From an uncultured Paracoccaceae bacterium (GTDB taxonomy: Bacteria; Pseudomonadota; Alphaproteobacteria; Rhodobacterales; Rhodobacteraceae): a DNA stretch of 64,000 nt. This document shows, one piece after another, positions 43,871-53,601 of the stretch. The position numbers and the translations under genes were made by a program. Under the pieces are notes generated by a model. The model ran no database searches, had not been told where the DNA came from, and saw nothing but the letters and a program-made list of their open reading frames with translations. Numbering within the stretch: the first letter of the stretch is position 1; each line of letters starts with the position of its first letter. The stretch is from positions 992,001 to 1,056,000 of the forward strand of contig CATOSB010000002.1 in assembly GCA_951812305.1 (NCBI GenBank). The letters are read 5' to 3'.

Positions 43871-45124
43871 TTAGTTCGCCGGGGTGTACCAGCTGTCGAG
43901 TGCGTCCTGCATATGCTGGCCCGCCTCTGCCGGGGTCATCGAGCCGCGGATCACATTGGCCGAAGTTACCCAGTATTCCGTATGCAGGTTCGGGTTACCG
44001 CGACCCAAGATCTGTGCGTAGGGCCGGATCGTCGAGTTACAGTTGCCTCGCCAGCTGACAAACTCCTGCGCCAGCGGGTCAGACAATTCAACGTCATGAT
44101 CCGACAGCGAGAAGAAGCCGGGCAGCGCGTTTGCGTAGAGAGACGCAAATTCAGCCGAGCCGACCCAATTCAGGAACGTCTTGACCGCTTCTGCGTTCTC
44201 TGTCGCCGGGTTCATGCCCAGCGCGATATCGACGTGATCAGAGATATAGCAGTCATCGCCCGATGCCAGAACCGGGGCCGCGAAGGCGCCCATTTCGAAA
44301 TCGGCCTGCGCGTTGAAGCCCGAGATTTCCCACGAACCTGCCGGATAGATCGCAGCGCGGCCCAGCGTGAACAGGTTCTGGCTGTCGGGATAGCTTTGCG
44401 CCTGGAACCCGTCGCCCATGTAATCTGCCCAGCGGGCCAGCTCTGCATAGGGTTCGGTCCATTCCGCGTCCGTCAGCTTGGCGTCGCCTTTTATCAGCGC
44501 GTTGCGGCCATCTTCACCGGACCAGTACTTGGCACCGATATTGGCATAGCCCATCGTGGCGGCTTCCCATTCGTCAGCTGCACCCATCGACAATGGGGTG
44601 TAGTTCCCGTCTGCCTTGATCGCGTCCAGCGCGGCATAGAATTCATCCGTGGTCGTAGGTACGTCGACACCGACCTCGGCGAATGCATCTTTGTTATAGA
44701 TGAAGCCGTGGATCACCGATGCCATGGGAATGCAGAACACGGCAGAGCCGTCATCCGTGCTCCAGCCCGACTTGGCGACCGCGCCAAAGTTGCTCAGCGC
44801 TTCCATGTCGGTCAGGTCGGCGAGGTGACCGGCCTGAAACATCTGCAAAGAGCCGTCAAACGGGCGGCAGGTGATCAGGTCACCAGCCGTGCCTGCTTCC
44901 AGCTTCGCATTCAAAGCCGAATTGTACTGCGCAGGCGCCGTCGGCGCGAAGGTGATCTTGATACCCGGATTTGCGGCTTCGAACGCCGGAATGATCTGGT
45001 CCTGCCAGATCGACAAATCGTCATTTCGCCAGCTTTCGATGGTCAGTGAAACGTCCTGTCCCGACGCTGCCGTGCCGATCACGGTCGTCGCCAACAGTAC
45101 GCCGACAAGTTTTTTGATGTTCAT
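43871..45124 (-). CDS. Carbohydrate ABC transporter substrate-binding protein
   Basis: 417 residues. Signal peptide MNIKKLVGVLLATTVIGTAA, cleaved near ASG. The mature part has the family 1 (MalE/UgpB-like) pattern: IIPAFEAANPGIKITFAPTA, LADLTDMEAL, WEISGFNAQADFEMGAF. It captures a sugar in the periplasm. Because it lies between murQ and the permeases, the ligand is probably N-acetylmuramic acid, N-acetylglucosamine or a muropeptide-derived sugar; this is inferred from context. Confidence 0.9.
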   Translation of the reverse strand: MNIKKLVGVLLATTVIGTAASGQDVSLTIESWRNDDLSIWQDQIIPAFEAANPGIKITFAPTAPAQYNSALNAKLEAGTAGDLITCRPFDGSLQMFQAGHLADLTDMEALSNFGAVAKSGWSTDDGSAVFCIPMASVIHGFIYNKDAFAEVGVDVPTTTDEFYAALDAIKADGNYTPLSMGAADEWEAATMGYANIGAKYWSGEDGRNALIKGDAKLTDAEWTEPYAELARWADYMGDGFQAQSYPDSQNLFTLGRAAIYPAGSWEISGFNAQADFEMGAFAAPVLASGDDCYISDHVDIALGMNPATENAEAVKTFLNWVGSAEFASLYANALPGFFSLSDHDVELSDPLAQEFVSWRGNCNSTIRPYAQILGRGNPNLHTEYWVTSANVIRGSMTPAEAGQHMQDALDSWYTPAN

Positions 45125-45193
45125 ATCTCTTCTCCCAAATTGCGCGCCTCTGGCGCTGTTTTTGTGGCGCGGCGATGCGCGCTCTGTGCGGGC

Positions 45194-46087
45194 TTACCCC
45201 GCGTTCACTCTGGACAGTGCATCCCGAAGGTTTTGACCCGCGCTGTCCAGCAATTCCCGGGCCTGGCCTAAATCCGTGGCGCCGGACGTGATCAGGATCG
45301 CTTCCTTCACGCCCCCCTCCGCTGCCGCCAGATTGCCAGCAGCTTCTGTTCTGTCGCAACCCGTAATTTGCATCACGATGTTTTCGGCCCGGTGAAATAG
45401 CTTGGTGTTGTTGGCCACGAGGTTGACCATCAGGCCATCCACTACATGCCCCAGCTTGATCCCCATCAACGTCGACATCATGTTCAGCGCAATTTTTTGC
45501 GCGCTGCCCGCGCCAAGTCGGGTTGATCCGGCAATCACCTCCGGCGGCGTTGGCAGATGGATCGGAATGTCGGCCAGTTCCAGCAATTTTGCGGGTTTGT
45601 TGTTTGATATGCCAACCGTCGTTGCGCCAGCATCATTGGCGATTTCGATGATTGCCACCGCGTAGGGCGTGTTTCCGCTTGCTGCGAGGCAGATCACGCA
45701 ATCATCGGCGGTGAAACCCTTGGCATCCGCGATTGCGGCGTCTGCGTCATCTTCAGCAGATCCTTTCGGTACGGCCATATCTTCCAGCCCGCCTGCGCGC
45801 AGAATTCTGATCCTTGAATTCGCAACACCAAACGTCGGCGGAATTTCCAGCCCGTCTGCCAGCCCCATCAGTCCGGAACTGCCAGCGGCGGCGTAAACGA
45901 TGTTGCCGCCTGCGCGCAGTGCTTTTGTCATCGCATCAGCGCCAAGAGCGAGGTCGGGGATCGCGCTGGCAACAGATTGGACAGCTTCGACCTGACCGTC
46001 ATGCAAAATTGACAGGATTTTCCCATCCTGCCTCTGGTCAATCCCATGCGCGCGCGGATGGGTTTTTTCGGTTTGTGTTGCAGACAT
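45194..46087 (-). CDS. murQ: N-acetylmuramic acid 6-phosphate etherase
   Basis: 297 residues, full length. It has a SIS fold with AAAGSSGLMGLADGLEIP near residue 66, SAEDDADAAI near the catalytic-acid region, LAASGNTPYAV, and the typical STRLGAGSAQKIALNMMST near residue 195. The enzyme removes D-lactate from MurNAc-6-phosphate to give GlcNAc-6-phosphate in peptidoglycan recycling or use of cell-wall sugars. First gene of the minus-strand operon; the product feeds nagA and the deaminase in the divergent operon. The region before it is now split by an IS4 copy. Confidence 0.95.
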   Translation of the reverse strand: MSATQTEKTHPRAHGIDQRQDGKILSILHDGQVEAVQSVASAIPDLALGADAMTKALRAGGNIVYAAAGSSGLMGLADGLEIPPTFGVANSRIRILRAGGLEDMAVPKGSAEDDADAAIADAKGFTADDCVICLAASGNTPYAVAIIEIANDAGATTVGISNNKPAKLLELADIPIHLPTPPEVIAGSTRLGAGSAQKIALNMMSTLMGIKLGHVVDGLMVNLVANNTKLFHRAENIVMQITGCDRTEAAGNLAAAEGGVKEAILITSGATDLGQARELLDSAGQNLRDALSRVNAG

Positions 46088-46218
46088 CAGAATCCTCTGG
46101 GATCTGAAATTATAATGCCAAACTAATACCTATTGTCCAGTACAAATTTCCGGGGAATTTTTTTATTGGGTAATTTCAGGATATTATGGTGCAATATTCG
46201 GAATACGTTGGGCGTGAA
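46088..46218. promoter_or_regulatory. Divergent control region of the amino-sugar locus, left part
   Basis: AT-rich 131-bp stretch before murQ, now separated from the kinase start by the 1.2-kb IS4 copy. Originally only about 170 bp lay between the two operons. A motif ATACCTAT (46126-46133) has its inverse ATAGGTAT at 47443-47450 on the other side of the IS, but the latter overlaps the ribosome site of the kinase gene, so it is weak evidence for an operator. Confidence 0.4.
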
Positions 46219-47410
46219 CCTTACCACCCTTCAAAATTTCCGGATCTGATTTGACGTTTGTCTGATCTGTGTGATTCAAGGAGTCTCCACTGCTGATATT
46301 GGAGGCTGGTTTGTTGGGAAATGTTTGTTTTTCAGAGCTTTATTCGAAGGTTGAGGCGGATTTTCAGGACCGCTTGCTCGGGTATCACAAGTCGCGCCGG
46401 GAGGGATTGTGCATCATAGCAAGCGTGATTTTGAACACGCGCAGCGTCAATCTGATGGAAAATGCGGCTGCTCTGCCCCGCGATATCGGCTCTGTGGACC
46501 ACCGCTATCAATACATTTCGCGGGTTCTGGGCAATCCTCACATCGATACTGATGAGATCATGCAGGCCTATGTTGGTGAAATTTTCCGCCGCCAGTGTGA
46601 GGCCGGAGAAACGATTGTGGTGGCCCTTGATCAAAGCAAGCTCAACGAAGGGCATGAGGTTTTGATGTTATCGGTGCGGATGCGGGATCGGGCCCTCCCG
46701 GTCGCCTGGCGTGTACGCCAGACCAAAGGGCCGATTGGATGGCGCGTGCAACATGAGCTTTTGGAAGCAGTCCGCCCATGGCTCCCGGCGGATGCGCGTG
46801 TGTTGCTGGCGGGAGATCGGTTTTATGGAACCGCCCGATTGGTCGCATGGTGCCAGGAGGCTGGATGGGACTACCGGCTGCGCATGAAGGGAAATATCAC
46901 ACTGCAACATCAGGGTGGCGAGATGATGACGCGCGAAATTGCCCAACTGATGCCCGAAGGGCTTGTAAACGCTGAGCTTTACGGAACGGGCGTCTTTAGC
47001 AACATTGGAGTGCTTCACGAAGAGGGGCACAAAGAGCCTTGGATTATTGCCATGAATGCAGCACCGTCCGAGTACAAGGTGCTCGATTATGGAATGCGTT
47101 GGGGAATTGAAGCCATGTTCTCCGACTTCAAAACCCGGGGCTTTGAAATTACTCAAAGCCAGATCAAAAAGCCGGATCGATTGGCCCGCCTCATTTTGGT
47201 GCTGGCAATCGCCATGTACTGGGCTGTTTCAACCGGAGCAAACGAAGAGCACCACGTCGCAATACGCGGCGAAAAAAGGGGATTCGAAAAGCCCGAAGGT
47301 CCTTATGCTCTCTCTTCAAGACAGGCCTTCGTGCTATCCGACGATGCCTCGCAGGTTATGCCAAAATCCCCAAGCTCTGGGATGTCTGGCTAAATTGAAG
47401 GGTGGTAAGG
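46219..47410 (+). mobile_element. IS4-family element, copy A (1192 bp)
   Basis: Inverted ends CCTTACCACCCTTCAA at 46219 and TTGAAGGGTGGTAAGG to 47410. Flanked by the 7-bp duplication GCGTGAA (46212-46218 and 47411-47417). It lies in the shared region between murQ and the kinase gene. A second copy in opposite orientation is at 53663-54854. Confidence 0.95.
46299..47393 (+). CDS. IS4-family transposase (copy A)
   Basis: About 364 residues; the start is uncertain (TTG 46299 is the furthest supported, with AAGGAG 16 bases before it). DDE residues: VALDQSKLN, LLAGDRFYG, and the YREK signature YGMRWGIEAMFSDFK. Virtually the same protein is encoded at 53680-54774. Confidence 0.92.
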   Translation: MEAGLLGNVCFSELYSKVEADFQDRLLGYHKSRREGLCIIASVILNTRSVNLMENAAALPRDIGSVDHRYQYISRVLGNPHIDTDEIMQAYVGEIFRRQCEAGETIVVALDQSKLNEGHEVLMLSVRMRDRALPVAWRVRQTKGPIGWRVQHELLEAVRPWLPADARVLLAGDRFYGTARLVAWCQEAGWDYRLRMKGNITLQHQGGEMMTREIAQLMPEGLVNAELYGTGVFSNIGVLHEEGHKEPWIIAMNAAPSEYKVLDYGMRWGIEAMFSDFKTRGFEITQSQIKKPDRLARLILVLAIAMYWAVSTGANEEHHVAIRGEKRGFEKPEGPYALSSRQAFVLSDDASQVMPKSPSSGMSG

Positions 47411-47453
47411 GCGTGAACGTTGCTATTGGCGTTTGGTATTGTATAGGTATCTT

Positions 47454-48341
47454 ATGAGCCTCACTCCCGAATCCCTTATCATTGCCGTCGACGGCGGTGG
47501 CAGCAATTGCCGGGTTTGTGTGTTTGATCGCTCGGGCAGGGCACTTGGCCATGCCGCCGGTGGAAGCGCAAATATCACCACGAGTTTTTTTGAGTCCAAG
47601 GCGAATATCGAGGCAACGATTAAGGCGGCCTATGACAACGCCGGGCTAGGCTTTGAACGGATGTCTCAAGATGCTGCTTACCTCGGCCTTGCGGGTGCAA
47701 ATATCGGTGACAACGCCGCGAAATTGCAAAGCACACTGGATTTTGCGCGGGTCAAGGTCGCCTCGGACCGCGGGATCGCCGTGCAAGGCGCACTTGGCGA
47801 TGGGGACGGCGCGGTCGCGCAGGTTGGAACCGGGTCATTCTTTACCGCGCGCATTAAGGGTCAAACCCGCAATGTCGGTGGCTGGGGTCTGCAACTGTCG
47901 GATGATTGCAGTGGCGCATCTCTTGGCCGGAAACTTTTGCGCGCGACCATCGCCGCCTATGACGGGCTGGCGGACTCCAGCGATTTGACCGATCAGATTT
48001 TGGCTCAATTCGGTGGTTCGCCCGATGAAATGGTGGCGTTCGTTCAGACAGCTACGCCGAAGGACTATGGGTCGTACACGGTTCAATTGGTGGAGGCGAA
48101 AAACACTGGGGATGCCGTCGCAACCACGATCCTGACGACTGCAACGGCGCGTATGGTCGAAATTCTTAACAATCTTGATGCCAAACGGGCAGGGCGGATC
48201 TGCCTGCTTGGAGGGATGGGGCCGATATATCAAAACATGTTGCCCGATGATTACAGCGACATTTGCGCCGAGCCGAAAGGCAGCCCGCTGGACGGGGCAT
48301 TTTTGCTGGCCAAAGAAGCATTCTTGGATACCTCGCCATGA
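47454..48341 (+). CDS. BadF/BadG-type sugar kinase (N-acetylglucosamine kinase-like)
   Basis: 295 residues from ATG 47454. ASKHA ATPase fold: phosphate-1 loop IIAVDGGGSNCRVCVFD at residues 9-25, second loop AQVGTGSFF near residue 128, adenosine loop LLGGMGPIYQ near residue 260. Likely phosphorylates N-acetylglucosamine or N-acetylmuramic acid with ATP, producing the substrate of murQ or nagA. First gene of the plus-strand operon and next to the IS4 copy, whose insertion lies only 43 bp before the start. It overlaps the regulator gene by ATGA. Confidence 0.87.
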   Translation: MSLTPESLIIAVDGGGSNCRVCVFDRSGRALGHAAGGSANITTSFFESKANIEATIKAAYDNAGLGFERMSQDAAYLGLAGANIGDNAAKLQSTLDFARVKVASDRGIAVQGALGDGDGAVAQVGTGSFFTARIKGQTRNVGGWGLQLSDDCSGASLGRKLLRATIAAYDGLADSSDLTDQILAQFGGSPDEMVAFVQTATPKDYGSYTVQLVEAKNTGDAVATTILTTATARMVEILNNLDAKRAGRICLLGGMGPIYQNMLPDDYSDICAEPKGSPLDGAFLLAKEAFLDTSP

Positions 48342-49120
48342 GCATTCAGGAAATTCTTGATCCGGCAAATTGGCTGTCAACGACAGGAGGCCCGCGATAC
48401 CTGCAGCTTCAGCGCCGGTTTGAAAGTGCAATTTCAGACAATCTGCTGCAACCGGGAATGCCGCTGCCGCCGGAACGTGAGATTGCAGCAATCACTGGCC
48501 TGTCGCGGGTGACAGTGCGCAAGGCTGTCGGGCCATTGGTTCAGCAGGGCCTCATAGTTCAACGGCGCGGATCCGGATCGGTCGTCGCGAAGCCTGTCGA
48601 AAGGGTCGAGCAACCGCTTTCACGTCTGACATCCTTTACCGAAGATATGAACCGCAGGGGCCTTAGCACCGAGGCAAAATGGCTTGCACGCGGTGTCTTC
48701 ATGCCTTCTCCCGAAGAAATCATGACCCTTGGGCTAAGTTCTGATCAATCGGTATCACGGCTGGAACGGCTCCGGTACGCTGATGGCTTGCCGCTGGTTG
48801 TCGAGAGAGCTTCTTTACCGTCAGAAATATTGCCCGATCCGATGGATGTTGAACTGTCGCTCTATGAGACCCTGGACATCCTTGGGTTCAAACCCGTCAA
48901 AGCCATTCAACGCATATATGCCGCAAACCTAAATGCCGGAGACGCAAGCCTGTTGGACGTAGAAGAAGGTGCCGCGAGTTTGCAAATCTCGCGCATCAGC
49001 TTTTTGTCCGGTGGTCGCGCGGTTGAACTAACAAAATCCGTGTACCGCGGCGAAGCCTACGATTTTGTCGCGGAACTGAAAATCTCAGATTCTGACGTGG
49101 TGCAAAATGGCGAACAATAG
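48338..49120 (+). CDS. GntR-family regulator, HutC/NagR type with UTRA domain
   Basis: 260 residues from ATG 48338, overlapping the kinase stop. Winged helix at about 20-85 (PPEREIAAITGLSRVTVRKA), then a UTRA effector domain (from about residue 95; SRLERLRYADGLPLVVERAS and YETLDILGFKPVKAIQRIYA are typical). Such NagR/DasR-like proteins sense amino-sugar phosphates and repress uptake and breakdown genes. It most likely controls this operon and murQ-ABC. Overlaps the next gene by 14 bp. Confidence 0.9.
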   Translation: MSIQEILDPANWLSTTGGPRYLQLQRRFESAISDNLLQPGMPLPPEREIAAITGLSRVTVRKAVGPLVQQGLIVQRRGSGSVVAKPVERVEQPLSRLTSFTEDMNRRGLSTEAKWLARGVFMPSPEEIMTLGLSSDQSVSRLERLRYADGLPLVVERASLPSEILPDPMDVELSLYETLDILGFKPVKAIQRIYAANLNAGDASLLDVEEGAASLQISRISFLSGGRAVELTKSVYRGEAYDFVAELKISDSDVVQNGEQ

Positions 49121-50141
49121 CGAAACGCACATGCGCCGCGAAATCTGTGAGATCCCGGATGTCACACGACGGCTTTTGAACGACGGGCGCGCGGATATTG
49201 AAGCCGCCGCCGCACAGCTTCGCGATCATGACCCGGAAATGCTGATCACAGTTGCGCGTGGCTCGTCCGATCATGCCGCCACGTATTTTAAGTATGCGTG
49301 CGAATTGCTGCTTGGGGTTCCCGTCGCCTCTGTCGGTCCGTCGATCTCGTCGATCTATGGCGCGAAACTCCGGTTGCCCCGATCCGCAAGCATCGGTATT
49401 TCGCAATCGGGCAAAAGCCCGGACATCGTCAGCATGTGTCGCTCCACAAAAGAACAAGGGGCTCTTGCATTTGCGATAACAAATGATCCGCGATCGCCAT
49501 TGGCTGAGGAAAGCAATGTCACTCTGCCAATTCATGCCGGGCCAGAAAAAAGCGTGGCGGCAACGAAAACGTTCGTTGCGACCATCGTGGCCGAACTAGC
49601 GCTACTGGCGCATTGGTCCCGTGATACGGGCCTGTTGTCGGCCCTGAACGCGCTGCCTGCGCATTTCGAACGGGCGCTTAACCATGATTGGCCGGATCTT
49701 CGCGCCGCGCTATGCAACAAAAACGCACTGTTCACGATTGGCCGCGGTCCAGCATATGCCATCGCATTGGAAGCGGCGCTGAAGTTCAAGGAAACCTGCC
49801 AGATACAAGCCGAGGCCTATTCGTCTGCCGAAATCCTGCATGGCCCGGTATCCGTAATTGGGCCCGACTACCCCGTTCTGGCACTGGTCGCCCGCGACGC
49901 AGGTGAGGATTCAATCGTCGAAACATGCGACGACCTTTCAAAGCAAGGTGCCGATGTCTTTGCAACGTCCAAACGCGTCAGGCATTCCAGACAGTTGGGA
50001 TTTGAAGCATCGACTCATCCGCTGACCGACCCGCTGGTATTGGTGGTTTCATTTTACGCTTTCATTGAGAAGCTGGCGAAAGAGCGTGGTATCAACCCGG
50101 ATACACCGCGTAACTTGCAGAAAGTGACAAAGACCGTATGA
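49107..50141 (+). CDS. SIS-domain protein, glucosamine-6-phosphate deaminase (NagB-II)-like
   Basis: 344 residues with two SIS domains: TVARGSSDHAATYF near residue 50, SIGISQSGKSPDI near residue 98, EKSVAATKTFVATI near 150 and TIGRGPAYAIALEAALKFKE near 210, followed by EAYSSAEILHGP. This equals the isomerase half of GlmS without the glutaminase half. In Nag operons lacking classical NagB it converts glucosamine-6-phosphate to fructose-6-phosphate and ammonia. It is followed by nagA with an ATGA overlap. Confidence 0.88.
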   Translation: MANNSETHMRREICEIPDVTRRLLNDGRADIEAAAAQLRDHDPEMLITVARGSSDHAATYFKYACELLLGVPVASVGPSISSIYGAKLRLPRSASIGISQSGKSPDIVSMCRSTKEQGALAFAITNDPRSPLAEESNVTLPIHAGPEKSVAATKTFVATIVAELALLAHWSRDTGLLSALNALPAHFERALNHDWPDLRAALCNKNALFTIGRGPAYAIALEAALKFKETCQIQAEAYSSAEILHGPVSVIGPDYPVLALVARDAGEDSIVETCDDLSKQGADVFATSKRVRHSRQLGFEASTHPLTDPLVLVVSFYAFIEKLAKERGINPDTPRNLQKVTKTV

Positions 50142-51295
50142 CGCCGGATACCGTGGCATATTCCTGCGCCGATATCTTTGACGGGCACCAACGACACAAA
50201 GATGCGGCCCTTCTTGTGCGGGACGGTCGGGTTGTCGAAGTTTGTAAGACGTCTTCGCTGCCGCCCGGTGTTGAGCGCAAATATCTTGGGGGCGGGCTTA
50301 TTGCGCCGGGTCTCGTCGACCTGCAGGTCAATGGCGGCGGCGGTGTCATGCTGAACAATGAACCGACGCCCGAAACTGTCGGAAAGGTTTGCGACGCCCA
50401 TGCGCGGCAGGGAACGACTTCTTTGCTGCCAACGGTGATAACAGACACACCCGAACGGACCCGGGCCGCGGTTTCTGCTGTTCAGCAATGCGTAGAGAAG
50501 GGCCAGCCTGGCATCCTTGGCATTCATCTGGAAGGCCCGCATTTGTCCGTCGCGCGAAAAGGCGCACATGACCCGGCACTCATTCGTCCAATGACTGACG
50601 ACGATGCCGCGTTTTTGGAACGGCTCGCGAAATCAATCCTAACACTGTTTCTGACTGTGGCACCAGAATCTGTGACCAACGCGCAAATCACCCGTCTAAC
50701 GGCCGCTGGCGCGGTCCTGTCGCTCGGCCATACAAATTGCGACTTTGACACCGCAACTGAAGCTGCGCGCGGCGGTGCAAAGTCGGCAACACATCTTTTC
50801 AATGCGATGAGCCAATTGGGCAGCCGGGAACCTGGCCTTGTCGGCGCAGTCCTGGCCTCTGGCGAATTCAGTGCTGGTCTGATCGCCGACGGCTTCCATG
50901 CCGATCCGGCGACCATCGGCATCGCCTTACGATCCAAGACAGGGCCGGGAAAGATATTTCTGGTCAGCGACGCGATGGCCACCATTGGCAGCGACATTCG
51001 TTCATTCGAATTGAATGGGCGTAGGATTTACCGGAAATCAGGTCGATTGACGCTGTCGGACGGTACTTTGGCTGGTGCCGATATCGATCTCATGTCTGCG
51101 GTTCGTTATATGGTCAATGTGATCGGGATCGACCCTGACGAAGCAATCCGCATGGCATCCCTATACCCGGCACAATTAGTGGGGCGCAGTACTGAGGTCG
51201 GCGCTTTGAGTCCCGGCAGCTTCGCCGATTTCATTCATTTGAACGCCAGTTTGGACGCAGAAAGTGTTTGGCGTCGGGGTTTCCCGCTAAGCTGA
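50138..51295 (+). CDS. nagA: N-acetylglucosamine-6-phosphate deacetylase
   Basis: 385 residues, full length. Amidohydrolase fold with PGLVDLQVNGGGGVMLNN near residue 50, metal ligand glutamate in IHLEGPHLS, histidines in LGHTNCDFDT and THLFNAMSQL, and catalytic aspartate in LVSDAMATIGS near residue 277. Removes acetate from GlcNAc-6-P, giving GlcN-6-P for the deaminase. Last gene of the plus-strand operon; with murQ it closes the path from MurNAc-6-P to fructose-6-P. Confidence 0.95.
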   Translation: MTPDTVAYSCADIFDGHQRHKDAALLVRDGRVVEVCKTSSLPPGVERKYLGGGLIAPGLVDLQVNGGGGVMLNNEPTPETVGKVCDAHARQGTTSLLPTVITDTPERTRAAVSAVQQCVEKGQPGILGIHLEGPHLSVARKGAHDPALIRPMTDDDAAFLERLAKSILTLFLTVAPESVTNAQITRLTAAGAVLSLGHTNCDFDTATEAARGGAKSATHLFNAMSQLGSREPGLVGAVLASGEFSAGLIADGFHADPATIGIALRSKTGPGKIFLVSDAMATIGSDIRSFELNGRRIYRKSGRLTLSDGTLAGADIDLMSAVRYMVNVIGIDPDEAIRMASLYPAQLVGRSTEVGALSPGSFADFIHLNASLDAESVWRRGFPLS

Positions 51296-51467
51296 GACGC
51301 CGCTAAATTGATTTCGATGATCGCCGGCCACCAAGAAGAACCGTTTTCAAGTGGTCACACACTTGGCTCAACCAGACGATAAGTTCTTTGATCATCGCGG
51401 CAAACATTGTTTCTGACGCAATCTATTGCACCATAATGTCAGCGAGGCTCGCGACTTTAGGCAGAAA

Positions 51468-52430
51468 CTAGACGCCGCCCATCACGGATGTGATCAGGAA
51501 GAAGATCGTGGCGGACAGAATCGCGGCGGCCGGCACTGTGATGATCCAGGCTGCGACAATTGTCATGAAATGGGATCTGCGGACCAGTTTGCGACGGCGT
51601 CGCTCTTCCGGCGCATAGGCCGGCCGTTCGGGCATCTTCAGGCGGGCATTTCGAATGCGGCGCTCTGCGTCCCATTCCCGAAAAAACCCAACACCAAACA
51701 CGCCGCCAACCGCGATATGGGTCGAACTGACCGGCAGTCCCAGCCAACTTGCGACGATCACGGTGATTGCGGCTGAAAGCGCGACACAATAGGCGCGCAT
51801 CGGGTTCAGCTTGGTGATCTGGTTGCCCACCATGCGGATGAGCTTTGGGCCAAACAGAAACAGGCCGAACGAAATCCCGAATGCACCTATAATCATCACC
51901 CAGAACGGGATGCCAAAGGAGGACGTGAAGTCGCCGGAAGCAGAAACCTGAACGATGGCCGCCAATGGGCCGACTGCATTGGCCACATCGTTTGCACCAT
52001 GCGCAAAGCTCAGCAGCGCAGCGGATACAACCAGCGGAATGCCAAACAGCACCTTCAACGATTTGTTGCGGTTTTCCAAACCTTCGGATTGCTTGCGGAT
52101 CACGGGGATCATTGTGGCCCAGACAATGATGGCAATCGCACCGCCGATTAACAGGGCGGTTTGAAGATCAATTTTGACGATCTTCTTGATACCCTTCAGC
52201 GCAAGATAAGATCCAAACGCACCAGCCATAATGCCCACCAGGATCGGGACCCAGCGCCGGGCGGCAGCGATTTTGTCCTCCTGATAGATGATGCGCGATT
52301 TGATGATGAACAGGAAGAACGCCGCAATCATGCCGCCAAGGACTGGCGAAATCACCCAGCTCGCAGCGATTTTGCCCATTGTCGGCCAACTGACCGCCGC
52401 AAAGCCTGCGGCGGCGATTCCAGCCCCCAT
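51468..52430 (-). pseudogene. pit: PiT phosphate permease, C-terminal half, separated from its start
   Basis: 320 residues from ATG 52430 to the stop. Begins MGAGIAAAGFAAVSWP and carries WVISPVLGG, the second PiT signature FAHGANDVANAVGPLAAI, and PVSSTHIAVGGVFG. This continues exactly the half at 3651-4179, whose last residues are VVGGV. The TAA at 52430-52432 is the inverse of the TTA next to the other half. Internal ATG starts could yield a partial protein, but without the first helices activity is unlikely. Confidence 0.95.
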
Positions 52431-52432
52431 AA

Positions 52433-53601
52433 TACCAAGGGTGCTTCAAAATGACTCAGCTATGGATTTTGGGTACCGCCTGAGGTGCTGAGGTGATTCA
52501 AGATTGGCAAAGGAGACCACCGATGCCAGCCAGGATACCGATGCGAGCCGATTTTACCGCCAATGATCTGCGCAAGCTTGCCGCAGAGAGTTCTGATGCC
52601 CGGCAGAGCCGACGGCTTTTGTCGCTTGCCGCTATCGCCGATGGCATGTCGCGTGGGGCTGCGGCCCGCATTGGCGGGATGGACCGGCAAACGCTCAGGG
52701 ACTGGGTGCTCCGTTTCAACGCTGATGGTCCAGCGGGGCTGCTGGATCGGCAGCGAGGAGGCTCGCGATCCCGCCTTGACAATGCGCAACTGGATGAACT
52801 GGCGGCTCTTGTCGAGACCGGTCCTGATCCTGAAAAGGACGGTGTCGTCCGCTGGCGGCGGGTCGATTTGAAGAATGTGATCAAGGCGCGTTTTGGCGTC
52901 GACTATCACGAGCGCCATGTGGGGCAGATTCTGCACAATCTGGGCTTTTCCCACATCAGCGCACGCCCTCAGCACCCGGGGCAGGACGTGCAGGTCATTG
53001 AGGATTTCAAAAAAACTTCGGCGACAATCTGAAGGAGACGCTTCAGGGGGTGCCGCCGGACAAACCCGTCGAAATCTGGTTCCAGGACGAGATGCGTCTC
53101 GGTCAGAAGAACACCCGCGTCCGCCAGTGGGCACGCAAGGGCACACGGCCCCGCCAGCCCGCCGATCAGCGTTACCAAAATGCGTATCTTTTTGGCGCCA
53201 TCTGCCCCGAACGCGGCACCGGCGCGGCGATCATGATGCCAGCAGCCGACACCTATGCGATGCAGCGCCACCTGGAAGAAATCAGCAAAATTGTCTCCGA
53301 TGGCGCCCACGCCGTCATCCTCATGGACCAAGCCGGCTGGCACACGACATCCGCTCTGGAAATCCCGCAAAACCTGTCGCTCATGTTTCTGCCGCCCAAA
53401 TCACCAGAGCTGAATCCAACCGAAAACATTTGGCAATATCTCCGCCAGACATGGCTCGCAAACCGGACGTTCGACACATATGACGCGATTCTCGACGCGG
53501 GGTGCGAGGCCTGGAACAACCTCATCGCAAGACCGCAAACCATCACATCCATCGCAAGCCGCAACTGGGCGAAAGTCGGTCAGATTGAATAACCCTTGGT
53601 A
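52433..53601 (+). mobile_element. IS630-family insertion sequence, copy 2 (1169 bp)
   Basis: Same length and ends as copy 1 (4180-5348), in opposite orientation. The left flank is the pit C-half (TAA at 52430-52432); the right flank has TTA (53602-53604), then another IS630 element. The left flank pairs with the left flank of copy 1, and the right flank with its right flank, as expected after inversion. Confidence 0.95.
52523..53592 (+). CDS. IS630-family transposase with probable programmed -1 frameshift (copy 2)
   Basis: Best start ATG 52523 after AGGAGA. First frame ends at 53032; the second covers 53050-53592. The slippery run of seven A residues is at 53009-53015. Same proteins as copy 1, with the D, D and E in IWFQDE, ILMDQAGWH and NPTENIWQ. 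Confidence 0.9.

Noticed and set aside
43715-45049. 444-residue plus-strand frame over the ABC binding protein
   Set aside because: Shadow of a clear periplasmic binding protein.
46126-47450. ATACCTAT and its inverse as NagR operators either side of the IS4 copy
   Set aside because: One of the two overlaps the ribosome site of the kinase gene and the motif is short; too weak to call.
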